From Ciborinia camelliae (Eukaryota; Ascomycota; Leotiomycetes; Helotiales; Sclerotiniaceae): a stretch of 64,000 bases of DNA. Location of the stretch: the NCBI GenBank assembly GCA_025890175.1, contig JANPYM010000008.1, positions 1,837,650-1,901,649 on the forward strand, in the 5' to 3' direction. Every line of letters starts with the position of its first letter. Position 1 is the stretch's first letter. This document shows positions 12,191 through 22,179 of the stretch, piece after piece. Position numbers and translations under genes: made by a program. Below the pieces are notes generated by a model, which had not been told where the DNA came from, searched no databases, and saw only the letters and a program-made list of their open reading frames with translations.

Positions 12191-13115
12191 GGTGAGTATG
12201 GTAGATTGCAGATGATAGAACAGTCAAATCGTTTTTCTCTCACTTGAATAATGGATGTTACGGTGAGGAAGCTCACCTACCTGTAAACAATGAGCTGTGC
12301 AGTCCACGGGTCTTCCCAACCTTTGCGATCCATCCAATACCTACTTAGTGTCAATATTCACTTCCATCGTTCAATAGCTTTGACCTTGGCTTTGAGCTGG
12401 TTTGAGTCAGGTCTGTCAACCTAAGCTTTCCATTGGGAGAATAGAAGCGGGTCCCGGCACGTGACACTGATTTCAGTTTTAGTACTGCACTAAATCATCT
12501 CCTTTCGTTCAAGATTTTCCTCTTTAGTGTTTGTTCAAATCCAACCATCCTGTGAATGTTTGGATGTTCTCGATCAATTTTGGGTGAAAAATTATGCCTG
12601 GCCTTCTCTCCAGCTTTGAAATGTATTCAAACTCATTACTCAAATCGAAGGGAGGACAGAGAAATATAAGAGATACTCAGAGATACCATGAGTATGGTAC
12701 TTCTGGAGCAATGAGCGATCATCAGCCAAGTTTGTGCTTGAATACTCTTCCCTGCAGTCGGGTCATTCCAGTTGAGCTTCAGTTCCCACACCTTGAGCGA
12801 ACCGAGAACTACTAGGTAATATCGAGTGATAAAGTGTCTATCGGGGCGGCTGCATCACGCAAACCACGGTTATTCTATTGTTAGCACATCAGAATGCATC
12901 ATAGTTCTGAGCTGTTCTGCCGGGTTCTCTGTGGTATCTACCATGCGTAGTGTGTGAGACCTTCATATGTGATCTGCTCCGTTTGCTACCATCCAAATCC
13001 CATACCCTTTTTGTACTAAAAGAAAATCTTTCCCCCATCACCATCCCCCTCACCATTCCTCAACCCCATTTATTCTGTGTTCCTCTCCTCCTCTCCTCAT
13101 CCAACAGACGTCAAA
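12191..13115. other. Divergent intergenic region
   Basis: This separates the minus-strand mitochondrial-type gene from the plus-strand secreted-protein gene and must hold both promoters. The last 150 nt before 13116 are a CT- and CCAT-rich leader typical of fungal 5' UTRs. No further gene seen. Confidence 0.6.
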
Positions 13116-13907
13116 ATGAAGATATCAACCATTGCTGTTCTCGCCATTGCCACCAGCTCAGTCAATGGTGCATGGATCAATAGTAGATTCGCCAATAGTA
13201 ATGCAATTGATAATAAATCCATGAAAATTACTACCCCTGATAGCCAACCCATCAATATTGAACCCAAGGAAGATAGGACAGCCATGGACGGTGCAGCATC
13301 TGACATTGCTACCACCGATAGTGATATGGAAGCTATGGACCCAGACACGGACGATTCAAAGATGGAAATCGCCACCACCGCAATGGATTCCATCGGCTCC
13401 GGCATCGAATCCGCAGTCGAATCTTACGAATATGATGGCGAATCCGACAAGCCTGACGGTGGATCCGACGAGTCTGGCAGCGCACCCACCACCCCCAGAA
13501 AGCTCTGCCCCAGACGCCTCAAACCTCGATGCTGTGAAGCAGGCGGCAGGCTCTATAAAGACGGATGCGAACGTCGTAGGTTATTTCCATCTATCCTTCG
13601 ATACTCCTCACCTAATCCTATACCAAATTCTAACTCATCCAAGTATCAACAGAAATGTTCCCAACCAGCCGCTCCCAATTTCGAAGCAATTGTCTAGAGA
13701 TGGACAAGGTAGCCATGTGCTGCCTCAATACCATCGATATGGTACGTTATAAGCATAGATATAAATAAACCCTCCCCCCTCTCCCTAACCTCACATCACC
13801 TTTCCTTTCCTTTCCTTTCCCATTTCTGAACATGAGCTTACCATATTCATTTCTCCACACAGTCAAAATTAGGAGTCATGTGTGTCAAAGCAAGAAGGCG
13901 CGAGTAA
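13116..13907 (+). CDS. Secreted eight-cysteine protein, class II hydrophobin-like
   Basis: Predicted exons 13116-13575, 13653-13741 and 13863-13907 give 197 residues. Introns have GTAGGT/CAG and GTACGT/CAG ends, and the first has a CTAAC branch site 18 nt from its acceptor. A signal peptide (MKISTIAVLAIATSSVNGA) is followed by about 110 acidic Asp/Glu/Ser/Thr-rich residues without cysteine. The end holds eight cysteines spaced C-x7-CC-x10-C-x15-C-x8-CC-x12-C. Class II hydrophobins have C-x9/10-CC-x11-C-x16-C-x8/9-CC-x10-C, so order and spacing match closely. However, the loops are Arg/Lys-rich rather than hydrophobic and the acidic domain is unusual. The eighth cysteine depends on the third exon. 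It is either a divergent hydrophobin-like wall protein or a cysteine-rich secreted effector; neither is proven. Confidence 0.65.
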
Positions 13908-14998
13908 TGGACCTACATATATTCATCGTTCTGGGTTGGGCACCGATAGAATAGGCGTTGAATATAAACAGGGTCATCGAGGTTTTCTTTTGTTATCTCT
14001 AACATACATATTATAAAACACCTCATTCATATTGCGAAACGGATGCTGATTGGGTTATTCAAAAGTACATAGGATTTGTATAAAAATAGGGCTCTACGAG
14101 CTGCGAGGGAGGTCGTGAAGGGGCGTTGCCAATAATATGTACGAGGCATAGGCGAGGAATATTATTGGTCGCCCTGAGTGGCCATACTCAAAGCTCGTAA
14201 TAATATATGAAAAGATCAGAACTTCCATTGTGTTATCGCAAGACATTCAATACATAATGCAATATCTACAGTGCCTTGTTTGTACACCCATCAACGTTAT
14301 CCTCGTGATACCTTTCCATGGAACAAGAATTCATATATCATTATAATAGTTGACTAAAGACATCGATCCTATCTCATGCCATCATATCCTGCCATCTCAT
14401 GACGCCAACTTTCGGTTCGGTCTCGATGCTTCTCTGCATTACAATTAATAATATTCATCGCTATCTCATTATTCCATTTCTTTTCTACCCCGTTCCAACC
14501 AAATTACAAGATCCTGTCTATCATCCATTACAATTATCTAAACCTGAAGTTTTTCCATCTTCTATATTTCTCCCCGCCTCCTTTCTTTCTTTTCTTCCTC
14601 TCCTTCTCCTTCTCCCTCAATCTATAAACAACGAGAATGATCCATGCGCGGGAAAACAGTGCACAACATGTTGAGTCTTGGACATTCCAGTTCCGGGCCA
14701 TATACTTGACGTGCAGAATACCAGTAGCACTGGCTTGCTATTGGTTGTCATGCATCATTCTCTCGGAACAACCAAAACTTCAATCTCTTGAAGTCAAGGT
14801 TGTGAGGTAATTATGGATTGAGCGAGAGGACCAAGAGACGAGCACACATGGGATGACTCCCCATCCCTTTTCGCAAAGACCCTCTCGTTAGAAATTTGAT
14901 CCAATTTCTCCAGCAGTTGCTATTGCGAAAGGGTACGATATCACGAAAACTCGTGGCCGGGCTTTTATAGTTGTTACCCCACAACTTCCACATCAATC
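13908..14998. other. Intergenic region, no gene seen
   Basis: AT-rich sequence between the 3' ends of two genes. It contains TTTCC pentamer repeats near 13801 and a CT-rich stretch near 14565-14620. A 91-codon plus-strand open frame (14399-14674) is hydrophobic, pyrimidine-driven and unsupported. Confidence 0.6.
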
Positions 14999-16501
14999 TC
15001 AAGTAGAATTCGAGTTATCCGCGCAGGTAAACGGTTTCGATCCCCCCGCAGCATTGTACGAGTCGATGATTGCAACGATGGATCCATAGGTACCAGCAAT
15101 CATCAAGAAACATCCGACGACGATGACAAAAACACTCCAACAAGCCATGAACATCCATCTCGATGTTCTCTGCGTCTTTCCTATGCTCCAATTGTCGTAC
15201 AGCCACATGATTCCATATGGTTGGAAGTTGAAAAAGGTACCAAAGAAAGCACCAATGAGGGAGATCAGACCACCGAATATGGGAATGGCGCTTGCAATAA
15301 TGTAGGCGCTGATAATGACTGAGCCAGTACAGCTGAGCCAAACCGTCCAATGAGTCTTTGAATTGGAGGTAAGATGCTTAGATCCACGGAGAAGACGAAG
15401 GAAGAGGAATTTAGCAGGAAGCTGTGAAATATGTTAGAGAAGGGTTCAGGACCAGCGATGCAACTTGTACTTACATGAGAGAGCAAGATAGTGCTAACCA
15501 AGAGACCAGGAAGAGCAAGGGCGTAACAGACTTTTTTCATCGTGTCACCTGCGGAGCCGAGAGCAGGTGATGAGACGTAAGATCCACAAAAGTAATAGAC
15601 GACGATGCCGATGACAGTGTAGACCGTGGTGATAAAGCCCACACTGATAAAGACCGAACGAGAATAAGCCCTTGGGTCGCGCATCTCAGAGATGATATTG
15701 AAGTAGCCGGGTGTTCCTGCAAAGGCAAAAACAAGCGAGGAGCAGGCGGATATAGCATCGGTGAATGAAGGAGATCCAAAAAGCTTGTAGTCGGACTTCC
15801 AAGGGCCTGCCTGAACAGGAGCACCGGCGGGATGTCCTTGTACACCAACGGCGATTGTGAGAGCAAGGATGGCAGTGATAATGCCAGCCACTCCGATCCA
15901 TGCGAGCCAAGTGATACGACCAAGGGTTTGGATACTAGAGAAGACGAAAGCAATTATGGCAGCGACAAGTACAAACACGGCGGTGCAAGTAGCATGGGTT
16001 GACAAGGCGTTTAAAGCGATCGAGACACTGAGCATGCCTGAAGCCGCGACGAAGACCCAGAAAAGGAAGAATCCAGCACCAATGAGCTCGCGAGCAATAG
16101 GTCCAAAAAGCATTCCACCAACATCCTCAATGCCATAGACTTCAGGATGTCGTTTCTTGAATACTCCAATCATGTACTGTGACCACCCAGTGATGATGGC
16201 AATTGCGAAGATACAGATGATACCAGGAATCATACCAAGCGTGTCGAAAACAGCTGGGATTGAAAGGACACCAAGACCGAGATTGGTCTTGAGCATTAGG
16301 GCAGTGGTGCCCAGCGGTCCAACCTGGAGATTGTTAACAAACATGCGCTTCCGTAGGAATTTCTATACATACAGATCGATAATTTGGCCCATCCTCATTC
16401 AAATCACCAAAGACGGCATCATGATTTGCATCAATACTTTGCTGGGTTGTCTCAACCTTGCGGGAGGAATCGCTAGCAACTTCGTCGTTCATTGTTACCA
16501 T
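14999..16501 (-). CDS. Amino-acid transporter, AAAP family (Mtr-like)
   Basis: Exons 16501-16373, 16323-15475 and 15421-14999 join in frame to 466 residues. A hydrophilic cytosolic N-terminus leads to VGPLGTTALMLKTNLGLGVLSIP, the conserved entry of the amino acid/auxin permease family. About eleven hydrophobic segments follow, consistent with this family of proton-coupled carriers. The relatives I recognise are fungal neutral/aromatic amino-acid permeases of the Neurospora Mtr type, which import amino acids across the plasma membrane; the exact substrate cannot be read here. The start at 16501 was chosen for the MVTMNDE context; a second ATG nine bases downstream is possible. The last exon ends in a short Asn/Ser-rich tail. 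Confidence 0.9.
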
Positions 16502-17120
16502 TTTTCCAGAGAACCGTATGCACAAGTGACCAGAATGTCAGTCTGGGGGAGGAAGGCATAGGTTATATGTGGCAGTGGTCTGGATTATGAGGCCGTTTGT
16601 GCACGTTTCCCTTTACGAACAGTTACGCCCGAAATCGGATATCAGTAGGCCATAGTGTGGAGAACCCTCACAACAGAAATATTAGTATTGCCCCCTTTGC
16701 CAAAAACGCTGAGTGAAGAGAATTTCTCAAAAAACCTCTTATGAATCCTGGCAATTTAGTTGGTCAATGCTGTAAGCCTATACCGTCTTAAAAAGTCAAC
16801 TCACGTAACTCAGGGTCTACTCAAACCCTATTAAGCCTAGATTTTCTCGCTAGAGCAGGAATATGGGGAATGAGTGACAGGTACGATAGTGAAGATAAGG
16901 AAATGGTCCATATTTATTTATTAATTAATCCAATCATACTGTGCATTCCGTTGATAATACAGTCCTGTATGCAATATGTAGTATTCCGGGTTAAGCGATG
17001 GGGCCAGGGGTGGACTTTCAGCACTTAAGGTTGAGGTAATAACCCACATCTCAATTGGCAGTTGGCAGTGGGCAGTGGGCAGTGGGCAGTGGGCAGTGGG
17101 CAGCGGGCACAATAGTATAT
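16502..17120. other. Promoter side of the transporter gene, ending in a minisatellite
   Basis: Upstream region of the transporter. No gene seen. It ends in a heptamer minisatellite at 17055-17109, immediately beside the left end of an inverted-repeat element. Confidence 0.6.
17055..17109. repeat. GGGCAGT heptamer minisatellite
   Basis: About seven copies of GGGCAGT, with a degenerate first copy and a GGGCAGC last copy. It lies about 12 bp from the left terminus of the TIR element at 17121. Confidence 0.9.
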
Positions 17121-17579
17121 CTGTATATGGTGTCTTTTTGGGACAATTCTAGACACATAAACATTTTTGATTGTACGGCAAAACCTCGCTCTAGGGATCT
17201 CCCATATAAGGATAATCTGTTTTTATAAGAATACCTAAAATTCTCGGTCCCGTCGGGATTAGTCGGACCCTAATATAGGTAAGGATACCTCCAAATATTC
17301 TTATTTTTGGCGCTAAAAAACCCTTAGAGAGAGGCTTTGCTGTAGATCGTGATTTTATATCGTTAATTGTAAAATTGCAAATCACATATTGTAAGATTAC
17401 AACCGACAATCACGTATCGATACCTACCTAATCAACAATCGATAATCGATTAGAACACATTCACAATGAGCGATAAGTTGCATATTAACAATAAATAGTT
17501 GTACATTAATAATATATAATCATATATTCACAAAATGTAAAAAAATAATCTGAAATTGTCCCAAAATGACGCCATACAG
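17121..17579. mobile_element. 459-bp non-autonomous TIR element (Tc1/mariner-like)
   Basis: The left end reads CTGTATATGGTGTC followed by TTTTTGGGACAATTCTAG. The reverse complement of the right end reads CTGTATGGCGTC followed by ATTTTGGGACAATTTCAG. These are imperfect terminal inverted repeats of about 30 nt. A TA lies next to the right end (17580-17581) and TATAT precedes the left, consistent with TA target duplication as in Tc1/mariner/pogo elements. The interior is AT-rich, has a small palindrome (GGTCCCGTCGGGA with CGGACC) and no coding capacity, so it would depend on a transposase elsewhere. Family assignment is inference from TIR and target site only. Confidence 0.65.
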
Positions 17580-17670
17580 TAAAAGCCCAACTTTTGGCAC
17601 AACTACTATGCCTAGTTATCGCTTTCCAGTGCTTTTGACACCAGATATATGGATGGCAAAAAATTTCGCC

Positions 17671-18460
17671 TCAAATCACGATAGAGACAACACCGTGTAC
17701 TTCTAATCTGACTATCCGCATCCATACCGAAGTATTCCCCATTCGGATATGAAAATAAGATGGCGGTGGGCTAGCGGCGAAAAGATTTTGCAAATTAGTT
17801 ACGTAACTTGACGCAACCACCGAGATATTCCAAAATGAACCAATACCGATGATCGGGATACATGGGTTGACGGTTTTGACTCTGTCCATACACTTTGGAA
17901 GTATGTATTTTATGAGTCATTGAGAGTTCTCCTCGGACAGCATAGCTAGGGTCCCCATCTTGATCAAGTCGGAGTTGTCACCTGGCTCATTGATGGCCTC
18001 CAGATTGCACAGATGCAGGATGGTCGAACTTCTGAATGTAGTCGATGACGGCGTCGACGGTTTTGTACAGAGCAGCCTTGTCGTTCCATCACTTGTTGTG
18101 TTGAAAGACCTTGCCAATTCCAAGCCCATTGACGCCACCGAGAAACTCGTGCATACCGTACTTTTCAATGACATAAACAGCCAGAGTTCCAAGTTAATAA
18201 GTCGTTTGGTTTCCAATGGTCGAATCCAGGGCTTGGCATGGTGATCCAAGAGGCATAGGTGATATGAATACGAAAGATGTTGATTCCTGCTCCTGCAAGC
18301 TTGTCGACGTGCTCGGTGGTGTACCAGGTAACATAACGGACTTCAATGAGATCACCACATCTAGCTGCACTAACAGTCTAGCAGAGTGACCATTCCACGG
18401 TATGATTTCGACTACTGGTGGTCCACCAACTTGTATCAGTGGTCGCGCCTTATATGAGCC
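17671..18460 (-). pseudogene. Broken GH5 glucanase gene
   Basis: Translating the minus strand in shifting frames gives a chain of glycoside hydrolase family 5 motifs in the right order. These are EWSLC and ARCG near 18390-18350, then YVTWYTTEHVDKLAGAGINI with FRIHITYASWI, then MHEFLGGVNGLGIGKVFQHN, then LEAINEP (the family's Asn-Glu-Pro acid/base region) near 18000, and RVKTVNPCIPI near 17880. They are separated by in-frame stops (TAG where the family has Gln after WSLC; TGA after FQHNK) and by frame changes around the NEP motif. The N-terminus and C-terminal third are not recognisable. Relatives are fungal exo-beta-1,3- or beta-1,6-glucanases. The stops are of the C-to-T type, compatible with RIP or simple decay. 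Confidence 0.7.
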
Positions 18461-18851
18461 ATCCGCCTAAAAACAGCTTGAAGACGTGTGGTAATGGCGA
18501 GAGCGGTACAGGTTCCTAAATAACAAGATTGACCCCAATGGCGGCTTTGAAGGCCCTCAAATTGACATAATCCCCCTTGGCGAAACAGTTGCGTGTGTTT
18601 AGTGGCCCCCGGTCTCCCTTTTCATCTCCTTGGACGCCTGTGTTGCAGTGCTGCTCTGCAATCATCACGGGACTTGACATTGTTGTTCTGCGTCCTTATT
18701 CCAAACCACCCAGACTGCATTCCTTGATTGTTAGTATTTCCACATGTACACCCAGACTTGTATGTATAAACATGCAAGTAGGTATAAAGAACAGACACAA
18801 GAGTAAAGAAGAAGGTGAAGAAAAATGAAAGGAAGAAGTGGTGTTATGTAT

Positions 18852-19115
18852 TTACAACGGGCGGGGGGCTGGCGGGTACCCACGGTTTAAGGCGGTTTGG
18901 CTCGGTTTGGCTCGGGGTGGGGATTTCATCAACGATTTAAAGTTTCTATACTATAACATGTACATTTTTATATTCTCTGAGTTACAATTCTTAAACGGTC
19001 TTAGACAGTAATTTTCTGAATTAATCCACGGTTTGAAAATAGGCTTTAAATTACTGTTTGAGAACGGTTTAGGGATCGTATTTTCCAGAAATATACGGTG
19101 CCCGCCGGTTGTGAA
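18852..19115. mobile_element. Possible second inverted-repeat element (hAT-like MITE)
   Basis: The left end TTACAACGGGCGGG and the reverse complement of the right end TTCACAACCGGCGGG match over about 14 nt. Subterminal CGGTTTA/CGGTTTGGCTCGG motifs recur inside both ends, as is common in hAT-type elements. The length is about 264 bp with no coding capacity. No clear 8-bp target duplication could be confirmed by eye, so this is tentative. Confidence 0.35.
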
Positions 19116-19617
19116 CACTGCTGTTGGATTGCTTCTTCAAAGCAGTGACAAACTGGTTGAAGTTCCCTGCTTCTCCTTTCGATTCTCGAGCGAGCAAACG
19201 TGAAGATTCGGGTTGGATATTTCTTTATTCGAAGATAGATTAGTGATGCAATCGCTCAACCACTTAGCTGTGACTTTTCTCTTCTTCACGCCTTGCCCTC
19301 AACATCTTTCTTTTCTTTTTCACAAGCAAATATTTTGGCTGGAGTCATATATTCCTGTAGTGGGACAGGAAGGTAGAAAAAGAGCAATTGGAACAGCTCT
19401 TCGTCGGACGGAGTTAGGTGGGAGACGAGGTAGGGGCCTCCATTGCAAATATTGGAGCAGTTGATCAAGGTAGGGGCATTGGATATAATTTGTTCAATGG
19501 CGACTGAAGCCAAGGCGTGCACCTAGATATCATCTTCGCCCATGTTGCTGCTCCGAGAACCATGGTGGCGAGATGGCGAGGTGGTGGACCGAATTTGGCT
19601 TTGAAGGACGTGGGTTT

Positions 19618-19842
19618 TCAAGTCAGGTCACGACGGAAAACACAACATCTACTGTGCTTGGCCAAGTCTAGACGTACGAGCGAAGTTATTTTGCCACATG
19701 TCTTTGACGGGAATTTGGGAATCTGGCGAGAGGTATATATATATTTGAACGGGGCCAAGATGCCCCCCTTGCCGGAGACGTAAACTTCGTTATGGGGAAT
19801 GGCGTAAATCTCTGGGGTTCGAATGAGAGCACTCTTTGTCAT
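19618..19842 (-). pseudogene. Relic of an FAD-dependent oxidoreductase
   Basis: A 74-codon minus-strand frame contains ALIRTPEIYAIPHNEVYVSG. This resembles the R-(T/S)-PE-(I/L)-Y-x-(R/I)-x-(D/H)-x-x-VY-(I/V)-x-G segment near the C-terminus of fungal DAO-fold FAD oxidoreductases such as TDA3-type proteins. Nothing upstream restores the FAD-binding N-terminus, and the following residues do not continue the family. Nearby minus-strand sequence (19286-19522) is open but unassigned. Treat as a decayed fragment at best. Confidence 0.3.
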
Positions 19843-20332
19843 CTATGGTGCAGGAATGCTTGGGGTCTCTTCCCCTCCTCCTCTCCTCCTCCCTTCAATT
19901 ATATGTATATATCATTAAATATCCATCTCACCACCACTATATCCCCCTATCCTCCGTTCTTCTTCCCACTCTCTCTTCTTACTAAACCATCTCATACTCA
20001 CTCGCGGTTTCCATTCTTAACGACACATAAACCCTACAATTTCCCCTCTTCATATGAGTAGGTATCTAGATCAAGACTCACATATCTGCTATCCCACCTC
20101 CCACAACTTCACAACTCCACAGTCCAGCAGTCCCATAGCATAAATTTATAAATGCCATCCCAATCATTGTCATTAAAATCCATAGCTTTCGTTGAACTGA
20201 ATCGTTGATGCTGGTATGCTAATACATTAATCTAAAAATGCAGATTCCCATCCCATTCCAGAGCCCCAGTTTTAATAAGGAATTTCCTTCCCTCCACCCT
20301 TCCCACTACCTTCCCATGCCCAGTCCACTCTA
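19843..20332. other. 3' flank of the glycine cleavage gene
   Basis: Pyrimidine-rich, AT-rich sequence without coding potential. It separates the accessory pocket from the conserved gene block that starts at 20333. Confidence 0.6.
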
Positions 20333-21760
20333 TCAAGCAGGAGCTGTCCCGCTAGTCCCCTTCCAATACTTCGATGGTACAAAGGGCATCTTGGTAACCT
20401 TGGCCTTCCTCTCTTTACCCCTTACCACCACACCCACATCCGTGCCGGCCTTATGGAATCCATCCTTAATATAACCCATCGCGACATTCTTGCCCAATGT
20501 AGGACTTGGACATCCACTGGTGATATTCCCGATTTTCTCTCCTTTATCATTTACAATATCCGCGCCTTCACGAGCTGGTGCACCTTCAACTATCAACCCG
20601 ATTCTTCTTCTTTCTACTCCACTTCCACCTTTACTTTTCAGAGTGAGTTGTTTGAGAATAACTTCGGCACCGTGGAAGCCCCCTTCTGTTCTTCTTTCTT
20701 TTCCTACTACCCATCCTAGACCTGCTTCGACGGGAGTTGTCGTATCATCCAAATCATGTCCATACAAACACATACCCGCCTCCAACCTCAAACTATCTCT
20801 CGCCCCCAACCCCGCCAATTGTAATTTTTCCTCCCCGGCACTGTCCAATAACGCTTGGGTAACAGCTACTGTCTCGCTCTGTGGTATCGAAATCTCGAAT
20901 CCATCTTCTCCCGTATATCCACCTCTAGTAACCAATAAATCCCCAGATATCGTCCCATCAGCAAAACGAATCTTTACAAATCTCGTCTGTCCGAACAAAA
21001 AGTTCTTAAAACCTCCATCCTTCATCTCTTCTGCCAAAACTCCCTTCAAGATCCCCTCACTCTCCGGTCCCTGCAATGCGACCAATCCCCAGCCCTCGAG
21101 GACCTCCCACCCAACTTTCTCCCCCCCTTCCTTCACAAACGCCTCTAACTCTTCTCCCAAATATTTCAAATCCTTCTCCCTACATCCTGCATTTGTAACC
21201 ACATAAAACAGTTCCGGACCTAACCTCGTAATAATAGTATCGTCCACAATACCACCCGTTACAGGATGCAACAAACAACTCAATCCTCCCTGGTGTGGAG
21301 CCAAATTCGCAATACTAGCTGGTGTAATCCTCTGCAAGAACGCCGTTGCCCCTGGGCCCTCAAATCGATGTTGAACCATATGGCTCACATCGAAAAGACT
21401 GGCATGCTCTCTTGTAAAATGATGCGAGGCGCTCACTGAGAGTCCAGAGTATTGAACTGGCATGTGGAAACCACCAAACGGAACCATTTTTCCGCCATTG
21501 GCGACGTGCAGGTCATAGAGAGGAGTTTTCTGGAGTTCTGTAGATGAGGGAGAGGAAGATGAGGCATAACGAGTTGATTCTTGCTGGACTGTCGCTCTGG
21601 CAAATGTTGGGAATCGAGAAGTGGTTGTGGGAGATGAGGGCGAGATCGCCGTGGCGGTTCGTCGTTGGAGAGCTGTTGAGAGTTGACGGGAATGTCTTGA
21701 CCCTATGCGGTTGATCAATACAGCATCACAGATGCCTGTTGCAGCTTTAAATCGTCTCAT
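20333..21760 (-). CDS. GCV1: Aminomethyltransferase, glycine cleavage T protein
   Basis: An intronless frame of 475 residues from the ATG at 21760. The frame is open further upstream, but that extension (to 21922) lacks targeting features, while MRRFKAATG followed by an Arg/Ser-rich stretch is a good mitochondrial presequence. The mature part starts KTPLYDLHVANGGKMVPFGG and shows T-protein landmarks: HMPVQYSGLSVSASHHFTRE, LFDVSHM, GGIVDDTI, ALQGPES, TRGGYTGEDGFEI and DSLRLEAGMCLYGHDLDD. It transfers the methylene group of the H-protein-bound aminomethyl intermediate to tetrahydrofolate, releasing ammonia, in the mitochondrial matrix. The C-terminus KMPFVPSKYWK is complete. The length matches other fungal members plus presequence. 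Confidence 0.96.
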   Translation of the reverse strand: MRRFKAATGICDAVLINRIGSRHSRQLSTALQRRTATAISPSSPTTTSRFPTFARATVQQESTRYASSSSPSSTELQKTPLYDLHVANGGKMVPFGGFHMPVQYSGLSVSASHHFTREHASLFDVSHMVQHRFEGPGATAFLQRITPASIANLAPHQGGLSCLLHPVTGGIVDDTIITRLGPELFYVVTNAGCREKDLKYLGEELEAFVKEGGEKVGWEVLEGWGLVALQGPESEGILKGVLAEEMKDGGFKNFLFGQTRFVKIRFADGTISGDLLVTRGGYTGEDGFEISIPQSETVAVTQALLDSAGEEKLQLAGLGARDSLRLEAGMCLYGHDLDDTTTPVEAGLGWVVGKERRTEGGFHGAEVILKQLTLKSKGGSGVERRRIGLIVEGAPAREGADIVNDKGEKIGNITSGCPSPTLGKNVAMGYIKDGFHKAGTDVGVVVRGKERKAKVTKMPFVPSKYWKGTSGTAPA

Positions 21761-22179
21761 TTTGATCCAATTGATTGTTATCAAAAAGTTGTCTCGTTGG
21801 AAAGTACCTATGGAACTTTCTGTTAAGATTTGAATTAAGGATGACTCCCAGCCCGAGGTCGGCCTATGAAAGTGGGGGATCTCTGCGGGGTAAAGGCCTA
21901 TAAAATGAACCATTCCAGGCATTTACGGGGTATTCACGGTCTATATTCACCCTTCATATTCGGTACCTACCTTAGGTAGTATTATAGAATACCTAATTAA
22001 AAATTAAATAAAAAATTAAATAAAAAAATCCTCGTCATTGATTCTACACTATTTAAACATCGGCGTCTCGACACAATCGATCCTCGCTAGGAATTCATCC
22101 GTTGCAAACGGTTGAAGATGCAGCTCCCTTCCCTCATACGACTTCTAGCCTTTCAATAACACAATATCAACACAATCCT
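21761..22179. other. Short intergenic region
   Basis: Contains the GCV1 5' flank (start side) and the VMA13 3' end. It carries TACCTTAGGTAG near 21969 and an AATTAAATAAAAA tract. No gene seen. Confidence 0.6.

Noticed and set aside
11629..12276. Longer Arg/Gln-rich frame over the mitochondrial-type gene
   Set aside because: Overlapping frame on the same strand with composition expected of a shadow; the 11645-12190 frame has a presequence and sensible composition.
13258..13752. Alternative 164-codon frame over the cysteine-rich gene
   Set aside because: Lacks the signal peptide and cysteine pattern; partly explained by the correct frame after splicing.
20490..21206. 238-codon Pro/Ser-rich ORF antisense to GCV1
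   Set aside because: Mirror of a well-supported coding exon; no independent evidence.
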